Part shown: positions 1-5,778 of the stretch, piece after piece
How positions within the stretch are numbered: the stretch's first letter is position 1
How the letters are laid out: each line of letters begins with the position of its first letter
NCBI GenBank assembly: GCA_027483425.1
Contig: JAIXUR010000002.1
Location: forward strand, 1 to 5,778
Direction: 5' to 3'
Origin: Cyanobacteriota bacterium
GTDB lineage: Bacteria > Cyanobacteriota > Cyanobacteriia > Phormidesmidales > Phormidesmidaceae
DNA: 5,778 nucleotides
Made by a program: the position numbers and the translations under genes
The notes under the pieces: model-generated
Seen by the model: the letters and a program-made list of their open reading frames with translations, nothing else
Told to the model about the DNA's origin: nothing
Database searches by the model: none

Positions 1-138
1 AAGTACCTGCGCCAGTCTGGGGGCGACGACCCGTGCTTTAAACGCTTCACCCTCGATCTGAAGGGCTACGCAGACCCCATTACCACCCGCGCCGCCACCT
101 TCACCGACCTGAACCAGTTTTTGGCTGACTATTCGTGA
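1..138 (+). CDS. 3' end of an unrecognised protein (partial)
   Basis: Frame 1 is open from the first base of the window to a TGA at 136-138 and gives the last 45 residues of a protein whose start lies outside. The tail begins KYLRQSGGDDPCFKRF and ends in LNQFLADYS. It is soluble in character, with no membrane segment, and mixes charged and aromatic residues. Codon use is GC-rich like that of the other genes, so this looks like real coding sequence and not a chance reading frame. I do not recognise the family. A non-coding stretch of about 150 bp with a hairpin follows, so it is probably not co-transcribed with the acetyltransferase gene downstream. Confidence 0.6.
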   Translation, partial: KYLRQSGGDDPCFKRFTLDLKGYADPITTRAATFTDLNQFLADYS

Positions 139-197
139 CTTGAAGGCTAAAGACGATTCTGGCTACAAAAATACCGAAGACGTTTGATTCTTCCCCA

Positions 198-217
198 GGG
201 CGCAGGGCTCTGCGCCC
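198..217. repeat. REP-like GC-rich palindrome, possible terminator hairpin
   Basis: GGGCGCAG (198-205) and CTGCGCCC (210-217) are perfect inverted copies around a GGCT loop. CCCC-TACC-GGGG (215-226) directly abuts and overlaps this, giving an alternative second hairpin, and a T-rich stretch (228-236) follows. The core with its flanking CCCCTAC resembles dispersed GTAGGGGC-type palindromes found in many copies in cyanobacterial genomes; this is from memory, and copy number cannot be seen here. It lies 59 bp after the stop of the upstream gene and could end its transcript. The T-run is weak, so terminator function is uncertain. Confidence 0.5.
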
Positions 218-288
218 CTACCGGGGGTATTTTCTTGACCAGAAATCACCACGGCTTACTTGACGCTCTGTGGAAGGACGCCTGGACG

Positions 289-804
289 ATGGGGATAATG
301 ATTCGCGCTGAACAGGCGGAGGATAGGGAGGCGATTCACCGGGTCAATGGGATCGCCTTTGGCCGCGAGCATGAGGCTGATCTGGTGGATCGGCTCAGGG
401 GGTTGCCCGATACGCTGTCGCTGGTGGCCGTGGTCGCAGAGGCGATCGTGGGCCACATATTCTTCAGTCCGGTCACCCTGGAGGACGGCAATATCGAGGG
501 CCGGTTGATTTTGGGCCTCGGGCCAGTGGCGGTGCTGCCCGAGTACCAGCGCCAGGGGATGGGGACACAGCTGATTCGCCAGGGGCTAGAACAGTGTCGC
601 CGGAGAGGCAGCCAGGCGGTGGTGGTGCTGGGCAACCCGCAGTTCTACGCTCGGTTCGGGTTCGTTCCGGCTGGGGAAAAGCAGTTGCGGTGTGAGTACA
701 GGGTGCCCGAGGGGGCGTTTCGAGTGCTGGAGCTGGAGCCTGGAGCGTTGGCTGGGTGCCGGGGCTTGGTGCGGTATCGACCGGAGTTTGGCGACGGCGG
801 GTAG
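289..804 (+). CDS. GNAT-family N-acetyltransferase (YhbS/COG3153-like)
   Basis: This is a predicted cytoplasmic acetyltransferase that moves an acetyl group from acetyl-CoA to an amine; the substrate is unknown. The 171-residue product has the single-domain GNAT layout. The N-terminal strand and helix, IRAEQAEDREAIHRVN (5-20), are followed by AFGREHEADLVDRLR (23-37), typical of YhbS-like members. The acetyl-CoA motif A, LGPVAVLPEYQRQGMG (77-92), carries the QRQGMG pyrophosphate loop. The later GNPQFYARFGF (115-125) is the usual YxxFGF element of this subgroup. The frame stays open upstream to a TTG at 184, but that part translates the palindrome and adds nothing family-like. I chose ATG 289 because GGAAGGA (272-278) lies 10 nt before it; ATG 298 (168 aa) is a close alternative. 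It is likely monocistronic: a 131-bp gap with its own candidate promoter separates it from the next gene. Confidence 0.85.
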   Translation: MGIMIRAEQAEDREAIHRVNGIAFGREHEADLVDRLRGLPDTLSLVAVVAEAIVGHIFFSPVTLEDGNIEGRLILGLGPVAVLPEYQRQGMGTQLIRQGLEQCRRRGSQAVVVLGNPQFYARFGFVPAGEKQLRCEYRVPEGAFRVLELEPGALAGCRGLVRYRPEFGDGG

Positions 805-878
805 AGCCAACGGCGGGCTGAAGAAAAATACAGAAAAATTGGCGATCGCTGTCGAAATGGGCGGGCTCTACTCGTCGT
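794..878. repeat. Long imperfect inverted repeat spanning the GNAT stop codon
   Basis: Bases 794-808 pair with 864-878 over 15 positions: 13 Watson-Crick pairs and two G-U pairs (797/875 and 800/872), enclosing a 55-nt loop. The inner eight bases, GTAGAGCC (801-808) and GGCTCTAC (864-871), are perfect. The left arm covers the last GNAT codons and its stop, and the right arm covers the -10 of the candidate ECF promoter. ACGGCGGG is also repeated directly at 794-801 and 810-817. In the GNAT transcript this would form a long stem at the 3' end, but no T-run follows, so it is not a canonical intrinsic terminator. Confidence 0.5.
850..876 (+). promoter_or_regulatory. Candidate ECF42-type promoter for the DGPF-GST-sigma operon
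   Basis: TGTCGA (850-855) is separated by 17 bp from CGTC (873-876). This matches the ECF42 target consensus described for Streptomyces venezuelae as I recall it: TGTCGA at -35 and CG(A/T)C at -10. It sits in the only sizeable gap in front of the operon that encodes the ECF42-like sigma factor. Transcription would start near 882-884, leaving a leader of about 53 nt before the ATG at 936. A HIP1 site (842-849) abuts the -35. No convincing housekeeping -35/-10 pair was seen in this gap. The motif is short, so chance remains possible. Confidence 0.5.
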
Positions 879-935
879 AGTTATAGAAGGTCGCCCAGCG
901 CCCTCTGACATCCAATCTATTGATGGAGTTTACCC

Positions 936-1274
936 ATGCAGTACGCCATTCTGGTTTACGAGACCGAGTACGACATTGCTAACCGTGAGCAGCACATGCC
1001 CGCCTACATGGCCTATTCCCAGGCCCTGGGTGAAGCGGGGGTGATGGTCGGCGGTGCCGCGCTACACCCTAGCCATACCGCCACCACCCTCCGGCTACAA
1101 AACGACCAACGGCAGGTACAGGACGGCCCCTATGCCGATACCAAAGAGCAGCTGGGGGGATTTTTTCTGATTGATGTGCCCGATCTGGATACCGCACTGA
1201 ACTGGGCGGCCCGCTGCCCGGCGGCCAGCAACTGCGCCGTTGAGGTGCGTCCCCTACTGCCCAACCCAGCCTAG
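936..1274 (+). CDS. YCII/DGPF-domain protein
   Basis: This is a small cytoplasmic protein of the YCII-related (DGPF) family, which forms dimeric alpha+beta barrels and has no established reaction. The 112-residue length is normal. The signature is DGPYADTKEQLGGFFLID at 63-80, with the usual DGPF Phe replaced by Tyr. The N-terminal strand MQYAILVYE (1-9) and the helix around H20-M37 also fit the family, as does the final strand AVEVRPLL (101-108). The start is secure: GGAG (925-928) lies 7 nt before the ATG. It is the first gene of a three-gene operon, and its stop codon overlaps the ribosome binding site of the next gene. Members of this family are the hallmark neighbours of ECF42 sigma factors, one of which is encoded two genes downstream. 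This suggests it belongs to that regulon, though its biochemical role is open. Confidence 0.9.
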   Translation: MQYAILVYETEYDIANREQHMPAYMAYSQALGEAGVMVGGAALHPSHTATTLRLQNDQRQVQDGPYADTKEQLGGFFLIDVPDLDTALNWAARCPAASNCAVEVRPLLPNPA

Positions 1275-1285
1275 GAGACCACCCC

Positions 1286-1903
1286 ATGAAACTCTATTAC
1301 TTTCCCCCCTCCCCCAATACCCGTAAAGCCCATGCGGTGGCCATTCACCTGGGCCTGCCCCTGGACCTGCGGTTGATCGATTTGCAACAAGGCGAACAGC
1401 GCACCCCAGAATTTATCGCCCTCAACCCCACCGGCCGCACGCCGGTGCTGCAAGATGGCGACTTTATTCTGTGGGAGTCGACCGCCATCATGCAGTATTT
1501 GGCTAGCCAGGTGCCCAATTCGCTCTGGCCCGAGGATGCCCGGAGTCGCGCCGACATTATGCGTTGGCAGAGTTGGCAGTTGGCCCACTGGCATGGGGTC
1601 TGTCAGCCCTTGCAGTACGAAAACTTCGTCAAGCCTCTGCTGCAGCTGGGTGAGCCCGACCCCCAGGTGGTACAGGAGGCGACCGAGCGCTTTCATCAGG
1701 AGGCCGCCGTTTTGAATGACCACCTGGCCGAGCGCGAGTTTTTAGTCGGTGACGGGCTCACCCTAGCCGACTTTTCGGTGGCCAGCGACCTGACCTACGC
1801 CGGGCCGGGGCAGTTTCCCCTGACCGACTATGCCCCTCTGCGGGCCTGGTATGCCCGGATTGAAGCGCTGCCCGCCTGGCAGCAAACCAACCCCAGGAGC
1901 TAA
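1286..1903 (+). CDS. Glutathione S-transferase-like protein
   Basis: This 205-residue protein has the two-domain layout and length of cytosolic glutathione S-transferases, which typically conjugate or reduce electrophiles with glutathione. The thioredoxin-like domain covers about 1-76. It opens with KLYYFPPSPNTRK (2-14), where Ser9 occupies the usual active-site region. NPTGRTPVL (47-55) carries the cis-Pro (P53), and ES at 64-65 is the gamma-glutamyl-binding pair in WESTAIMQYL. The helical C-terminal domain has the N-capping box LTLADFSVASDL (158-169), ending in W188-Y189 and W198. AGGAG (1273-1277) overlaps the upstream stop codon and lies 8 nt before this ATG, so translation is probably coupled. 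The next gene starts 6 bp after the stop. Its place between the DGPF and sigma genes suggests co-regulation by that sigma factor. The subclass and substrate cannot be read from the sequence; dehalogenase or isomerase activity is possible. Confidence 0.88.
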   Translation: MKLYYFPPSPNTRKAHAVAIHLGLPLDLRLIDLQQGEQRTPEFIALNPTGRTPVLQDGDFILWESTAIMQYLASQVPNSLWPEDARSRADIMRWQSWQLAHWHGVCQPLQYENFVKPLLQLGEPDPQVVQEATERFHQEAAVLNDHLAEREFLVGDGLTLADFSVASDLTYAGPGQFPLTDYAPLRAWYARIEALPAWQQTNPRS

Positions 1904-1909
1904 CCCCGG

Positions 1910-3169
1910 ATGGATGCCCGCCGAGCAGCAGAATTGGCAGCCCGCAATTCCTACGGTCGATTGGTCGCCTACCTGGTCGCCCAAACCCGTGATCTAGCGG
2001 CGGCTGAGGATGCCCTCGGCGAGGCCTTTCTCGCGGCCCTCAACACCTGGCCTGACCAGGGGGTGCCCAGAAGCCCAGAAGCCTGGTTGCTGGTGACGGC
2101 ACGGCGAAAGCTGATCGACACAGCCCGCCGCAGCCAAACCCAGGAGCGCGTGCTGACTACGCTCAAAACAACCGATTTAGGCTGGTCTTCGCCCCCTGCC
2201 GATGAATCAGCCCTGGGCGGTGACTCGGTCCCCGACGATCGCCTGAAGCTGCTGTTTATCTGTGCCCACCCGGCGATCGATGGGGCCATGCACACCCCCC
2301 TGATGCTGCAAACGGTGCTGGGGCTGAATGCGGCTCAGATTGGCTCGGCGTTTTTGGTGGCCCCCGCCACCATGGGCCAGCGGCTGGTGCGGGCCAAGGC
2401 CAAAATTCGCGACGCGGGTATTGCCTTTGAGCTGCCCGAGGCGGAGGAGTTGCCTGTCCGGCTCCAGGCCGTTCTTGAAGCTATCTACGCGGTCTATACC
2501 CTGGGCTGGGACAATGGGGCGGGCGGTGACCCCCGCCACCAGGGGCTGACCGATGAGGCGATCTGGCTGGCTCGCCTGTGTGTACAGCTGATGCCCGAAG
2601 AGCCGGAAGCGAAGGGTTTGCTGGCCCTGATGCTGTTTTGCGAAGCGAGGGCGCAGGCTCGCCGCACGGTGGCCGGGGCCTATGTGCCGCTGTCAGAGCA
2701 GGATACGGCGCTGTGGTCCCAGGCGCTATTGCGGGAGGCGGAGCGGCTGCTGGGGCAGGCAGCGGTGGTTCAGCACCTGGGCCGATTTCAGCTGGAGGCG
2801 GCGATTCAGTCGGCCCACATGCAGCGGGCGGACGGGCGAGCGACGGATTGGGAGGCGATCGCCCTCCTCTACGCAGGCTTGCTGCGGATTGCGCCCACCC
2901 TAGGGGCGAGGGTGAGTCAGGCTTCGGCGATCGCCGAAGCCCACGGCCCCGCCGCCAGCCTCCAAGCCCTGGAGAAAATTCCCGCCGCCGCCGTCAACAC
3001 CTATCAACCCTACTGGGCCCTCAAGGCCCACCTGCTGCAAACCCTCAACCAGCCCGCCGCCGCCAAAGACGCCTACCAGCGAGCGATCGGCCTCTCTGAG
3101 GACGCCGCCATTCGAGCATTTCTCCTGGCCCGCTCCCGCCAGCTCCCAGGGCCACCGCCGCCGAACTAG
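1910..3169 (+). CDS. ECF42-type RNA polymerase sigma factor with C-terminal extension
   Basis: This 419-residue protein is about twice the length of an ordinary ECF sigma factor. Region sigma2 lies at about 10-76: YGRLVAYLVAQTRDLAAAEDALGEAF, then PEAWLLVTARRKLIDTARR. Region sigma4 is at about 108-170. It starts DDRLKLLFICAHPAI, a signature of this group, and ends with the helix-turn-helix AAQIGSAFLVAPATMGQRLVRAKAKI (split as 141-153 and 154-166). The rest, 180-412, is the helical extension typical of ECF42 (probably annotated as DUF6596), with TPR-like helices near the end (346-412). ECF42 factors lack a dedicated anti-sigma factor, and this extension is thought to control activity. AGGAG (1895-1899) lies 10 nt before the ATG, within the end of the GST gene. 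The operon's first gene encodes a DGPF protein, the expected partner. The sigma factor probably directs RNA polymerase to its own operon through the site at 850-876. No anti-sigma gene is visible. Confidence 0.9.
   Translation: MDARRAAELAARNSYGRLVAYLVAQTRDLAAAEDALGEAFLAALNTWPDQGVPRSPEAWLLVTARRKLIDTARRSQTQERVLTTLKTTDLGWSSPPADESALGGDSVPDDRLKLLFICAHPAIDGAMHTPLMLQTVLGLNAAQIGSAFLVAPATMGQRLVRAKAKIRDAGIAFELPEAEELPVRLQAVLEAIYAVYTLGWDNGAGGDPRHQGLTDEAIWLARLCVQLMPEEPEAKGLLALMLFCEARAQARRTVAGAYVPLSEQDTALWSQALLREAERLLGQAAVVQHLGRFQLEAAIQSAHMQRADGRATDWEAIALLYAGLLRIAPTLGARVSQASAIAEAHGPAASLQALEKIPAAAVNTYQPYWALKAHLLQTLNQPAAAKDAYQRAIGLSEDAAIRAFLLARSRQLPGPPPPN
2920..2941. repeat. Perfect 22-bp palindrome centred on a HIP1 site
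   Basis: The two 11-base halves, GGCTTCGGCGA (2920-2930) and TCGCCGAAGCC (2931-2941), are exact reverse complements. The centre is HIP1, GCGATCGC (2927-2934). It lies inside the sigma-factor gene, in the stretch coding for QASAIAEAH, and ends on the next base each way (A at 2919, C at 2942). The other five HIP1 sites in the window do not carry comparable symmetric flanks. It may be only a HIP1 site in alanine-rich coding sequence, but 22 symmetric bases are notable. Confidence 0.75.
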
Positions 3170-3180
3170 TCCCCCCCAGC

Positions 3181-3222
3181 TCCAAAATCCCCAATCCAAA
3201 ATCCCCAATCCAAAATCCACCT
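3181..3222. repeat. Cyanobacterial-type 7-bp tandem repeat
   Basis: Six consecutive heptads are seen: TCCAAAA (3181), TCCCCAA (3188), TCCAAAA (3195), TCCCCAA (3202), TCCAAAA (3209) and a decayed TCCACCT (3216). The two alternating forms make a 14-bp super-unit present twice exactly. Such heptads resemble the short tandemly repeated repetitive (STRR) sequences of filamentous cyanobacteria. The array is followed at once by the small inverted repeat CCCCATTGGGG (3223-3233). It fills much of the spacer before purL. No terminator with a T-run was found in 3170-3275. Confidence 0.8.
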
Positions 3223-3275
3223 CCCCATTGGGGCTAAGATCGAGAGGCAACGTCCCCAAACTTTCCCCTGTGAGC

Positions 3276-5660
3276 ATGACTGCCTTCTCCACCACCCCCT
3301 TTAGCCCCGCCGAAATTGCCGCCGAAGGCATCAAGCCCGACGAGTACGACGACATTGTGCAGCGCCTGGGCCGCCACCCCAATCGCGCGGAGTTGGGCAT
3401 GTTTGGGGTGATGTGGTCAGAGCACTGCTGCTATAAAAATTCGCGCCCGCTGCTGAAGCAGTTCCCCACCGAGGGGCCGCGCGTTTTGGTGGGGCCGGGG
3501 GAAAATGCGGGGGTAATTGATGCGGGCGATGGCCTGCGGGTGGCGTTCAAAATTGAGTCCCACAACCATCCCTCGGCGGTGGAGCCGTTTCAGGGAGCAG
3601 CCACCGGGGTCGGCGGCATTCTGCGGGATATTTTTACTATGGGGGCGCGCCCGATCGCGGTGCTCAACTCCCTGCGGTTTGGCGACTTAGCCGATAGCCG
3701 TACCCGTCGCCTGTGCCAGGGGGTGGTGTCAGGCATTGCCCACTACGGCAACTGCTTTGGGGTCCCCACCGTGGGCGGCGAGGTGTATTTTGACGCGGCC
3801 TACAACGGCAATCCCTTGGTCAATGCCATGGCGATCGGCATTATGGAAACGACCGATATTGTCAAATCGGGGGCGGCGGGCCTGGGGAACCCGGTGCTCT
3901 ACGTCGGCTCTACCACCGGGCGCGACGGCATGGGCGGGGCCAGCTTTGCCAGCGCTGAACTGACCGATGAATCAGAGCGCGATCGCCCCGCCGTCCAGGT
4001 GGGGGATCCCTTTCTAGAGAAATCCCTCGTAGAAGCCTGTTTAGAAGCCTTTAAGACCGGGGCGATCGTCGCCGCCCAGGATATGGGGGCCGCGGGCATC
4101 ACCTGCTCCACCGCTGAGATGGCCGCCAAGGGCGGCGTTGGCATCGAGCTCGATCTCGATTTGATTCCAGTGCGAGAGACGGGCATGGTGCCCTACGAAT
4201 ACCTGCTGTCAGAATCCCAGGAGCGGATGCTGTTTGTGGTCGCCGCCGGGCGCGAGGCGGAGGTGATCGCCATCTTTGAGCGCTGGGGCCTCCACGCCGT
4301 GGTGGCGGGTACGGTCATCGCCGACCCGATCGTGCGCATTCTGTTCAAGGGTACCGTGGCCGCCGAAATTCCCGCCCTGGCCCTGGCTGAAAACACCCCC
4401 CTCTACCACCGCGAACTGCTGGCCGAGCCACCCGCCTATGCCCAAACGGCTTGGGCCTGGAGCGAAGACAGCCTGCCGTCCTGCTCTGTCGACGGGATAA
4501 CCCTACCTAAATCGGGGGCAACCGCTTGGACCACGATTCTGCACACCCTGCTGGGCCAGCCCACGATCGCCTCCAAACAGTGGGTGTATCGCCAGTACGA
4601 CCACCAGGTGCAAAACAATACGGTGCAGTGCCCCGGCCAGGGCGACGCCGCCGTGATTCGCCTGCGCCCCCAGGAAGCGGTGCCCGGCTATCAACCGGGT
4701 GCGATCGCCCGAGGCCTGGCCGCTACCGTAGACTGCAACGCCCGCTACGTATACCTCAACCCCTACGAAGGAGCGAAGGCCGCCGTCGCCGAAGCCGCCC
4801 GCAACCTCAGCTGCGTGGGCGCACTGCCCCTGGCGGTGACCGACAATTTGAACTTTGGCAGCCCCGAAAACCCCATCGGCTACTGGCAGTTGGCCGAAGC
4901 CTGCCGGGGTCTGGCGGAGGCCTGCCGCGAGTTTGAGACCCCCGTGACCGGGGGCAATGTCTCGCTCTACAACGAAACGGTCGATAGCCAGGGCCACCCC
5001 CAGCCCATCTACCCTACTCCGGTGGTGGGAATGGTCGGCCTCATTGACGACTTGCGTCTGACCTGTGGCCAGGGCTGGCAGCAGGCCGGGGATTTGATCT
5101 ACCTGCTGGGGGTGCCGGTGGAACAGACCACCCCACCCCCAGGGGTGGAGCGTTCCCTGGTCACCCTCGGCGGGTCGGAGTACTTGGCGGCGGTATACGG
5201 CCAGGCCACCGGGCATCCCCCCAGGGTGGATATGGCCCTGGAGAAGCAGGTACAAGCCGCCTGCCGCCACGGCATTGCCCAGGGCTGGGTGCGATCGGCC
5301 CACGACTGCGCCGAGGGGGGGCTGGCGGTAGCGCTGGCGGAGTCCTGTATCAGCGGCGGACAGGGGGCGGCCATTCAGTTACCGTTGGCCGCCAGCCAAA
5401 CTACCCAACGGTGGGATCGGCTGCTGTTTGGGGAGGGCGGTGCCAGAATTGTGGTCTCGGTCAGCCCTGGACATCAGGCGGCCTGGGAAACCCACCTCAG
5501 CCATCAGTTGCCCGATGCCTGGCAGCGGCTCGGCACGGTGCAGGGCGAGGAGCTGACGCTGACGACTCACGATGATCAATCCGTGATCACCGAGGCCGTG
5601 GCTCAGCTGGCTGATACCTGGCGGAACGCGATCGAGCGGAGACTGGCGGGGGATAGTTGA
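3276..5660 (+). CDS. purL: Phosphoribosylformylglycinamidine synthase subunit PurL
   Basis: PurL catalyses the ATP-dependent conversion of formylglycinamide ribonucleotide to its amidine, the fourth step of purine biosynthesis. It acts in the cytoplasm with the glutaminase PurQ and the bridging PurS, neither encoded here. At 794 residues it is the small form, slightly longer than many. Signatures in order: PNRAELGMFGVMWSEHCCYKNS (35-45 and 46-56, with catalytic-type His50), FKIESHNHPSAVEPFQGAAT (91-110), DPFLEKSL (244-251), QDMGAAGI (268-275), LLSESQERM (310-318), TDNLNFGSPENP (522-533) and TGGNVSLYNET (558-568). This gives two AIRS-like halves, the first carrying the catalytic residues, with no frameshift. 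I chose ATG 3276 by fit to homologues I know; GTG 3270 and TTG 3228 are in-frame alternatives. No Shine-Dalgarno sequence precedes any of them, which is common in cyanobacteria. It is separated by 106 bp from the sigma gene and probably has its own promoter, though none is clear. Confidence 0.97.
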   Translation: MTAFSTTPFSPAEIAAEGIKPDEYDDIVQRLGRHPNRAELGMFGVMWSEHCCYKNSRPLLKQFPTEGPRVLVGPGENAGVIDAGDGLRVAFKIESHNHPSAVEPFQGAATGVGGILRDIFTMGARPIAVLNSLRFGDLADSRTRRLCQGVVSGIAHYGNCFGVPTVGGEVYFDAAYNGNPLVNAMAIGIMETTDIVKSGAAGLGNPVLYVGSTTGRDGMGGASFASAELTDESERDRPAVQVGDPFLEKSLVEACLEAFKTGAIVAAQDMGAAGITCSTAEMAAKGGVGIELDLDLIPVRETGMVPYEYLLSESQERMLFVVAAGREAEVIAIFERWGLHAVVAGTVIADPIVRILFKGTVAAEIPALALAENTPLYHRELLAEPPAYAQTAWAWSEDSLPSCSVDGITLPKSGATAWTTILHTLLGQPTIASKQWVYRQYDHQVQNNTVQCPGQGDAAVIRLRPQEAVPGYQPGAIARGLAATVDCNARYVYLNPYEGAKAAVAEAARNLSCVGALPLAVTDNLNFGSPENPIGYWQLAEACRGLAEACREFETPVTGGNVSLYNETVDSQGHPQPIYPTPVVGMVGLIDDLRLTCGQGWQQAGDLIYLLGVPVEQTTPPPGVERSLVTLGGSEYLAAVYGQATGHPPRVDMALEKQVQAACRHGIAQGWVRSAHDCAEGGLAVALAESCISGGQGAAIQLPLAASQTTQRWDRLLFGEGGARIVVSVSPGHQAAWETHLSHQLPDAWQRLGTVQGEELTLTTHDDQSVITEAVAQLADTWRNAIERRLAGDS

Positions 5661-5778
5661 GCGTGGGAGCGATCGCCCATGAATCCTTTCTCCGTGAATA
5701 ATCGCTCACTCCACTGAACCCATAGGACGCGATGGATCTAAGGTAGCCCCATGGTGGTGCCACGGTAGGATAGGGATA
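5661..5778. other. Non-coding tail after purL
   Basis: No supportable gene is seen here. A HIP1 site (5669-5676) follows the purL stop. Reading frames from the ATGs at 5679 (12 codons), 5733 (4 codons) and 5751 (5 codons) all close quickly. A weak hairpin, CCATGG/CCACGG (5749-5754 and 5760-5765, one mismatch), lacks a T-run. In many cyanobacteria purF follows purL; if so here, its start lies beyond the window. Confidence 0.5.

Noticed and set aside
184..288. In-frame TTG-initiated 35-residue N-terminal extension of the acetyltransferase.
   Set aside because: It translates the palindrome, has no GNAT character, and a good ribosome binding site precedes ATG 289.
2095..2120. Minus-strand TGTCGA-N16-CGTC inside the sigma gene, resembling the ECF42 promoter.
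   Set aside because: It lies deep in coding sequence, points the wrong way with no minus-strand gene to serve, and shows that this short motif can arise by chance.
2578..3099. 173-codon + strand open frame overlapping the sigma gene.
   Set aside because: Its Gly/Ala/Arg/Pro-rich product is typical of an out-of-frame reading of GC-rich coding sequence; the sigma C-terminal domain explains the region.
3235..3240. TAAGAT as a purL -10 element.
   Set aside because: Only four of six bases match and no -35 lies at a suitable distance.
4487..4492. Another TGTCGA within purL.
   Set aside because: No CGWC follows at 16-18 bp, and it is inside a conserved coding region.
4503..5303. Long minus-strand open frame (266 codons) opposite purL.
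   Set aside because: It is a shadow of GC-rich purL codons, with low-complexity content and no recognisable motif; purL is clearly the gene.
5679..5717. 12-codon open frame after purL, considered as a leader peptide.
   Set aside because: There is no ribosome binding site, no regulatory codon run, and no attenuator-like stem with a T-run beside it.
1..5778. CRISPR array, tRNA/rRNA gene, insertion sequence or defence system.
   Set aside because: There are no spaced direct repeats, no recognisable structural RNA, and no transposase, nuclease or integrase motif on either strand.

Overview
The window reads as a GC-rich cyanobacterial chromosome segment. The 8-bp HIP1 palindrome GCGATCGC occurs six times in 5.8 kb (842, 2855, 2927, 3979, 4701 and 5669), where far less than one is expected by chance. 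The purL protein is also of the type I associate with cyanobacteria. A filamentous, Leptolyngbya-like lineage would fit the base composition and the short tandem heptads, but that is only an inference. All genes lie on the + strand.

Layout: (1) 1-138 is the 3' end of an unrecognised gene. (2) 139-288 is non-coding and holds a REP-like palindrome. (3) 289-804 encodes a GNAT N-acetyltransferase. (4) 805-935 is an intergenic region with a long imperfect inverted repeat and a candidate ECF-type promoter (850-876). (5) 936-3169 is a tight three-gene operon: a YCII/DGPF-domain protein, a glutathione S-transferase-like protein, and a large ECF sigma factor of the ECF42 type with a long C-terminal extension. 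The gaps are 11 and 6 bp. (6) 3170-3275 is a spacer with 7-bp tandem repeats. (7) 3276-5660 is a complete purL. (8) 5661-5778 is a non-coding tail in which the next gene has not started.

The most interesting unit is the DGPF-GST-ECF42 operon. ECF42 sigma factors are known to be encoded beside DGPF proteins and to lack a classical anti-sigma factor. Here a GST-like enzyme sits between the two. The region upstream of the first gene carries TGTCGA-N17-CGTC, which matches the ECF42 promoter consensus as I recall it (TGTCGA at -35, CGWC at -10). I infer a self-activating detoxification or stress operon. purL is an ordinary purine-biosynthesis gene and probably unrelated to the operon before it.
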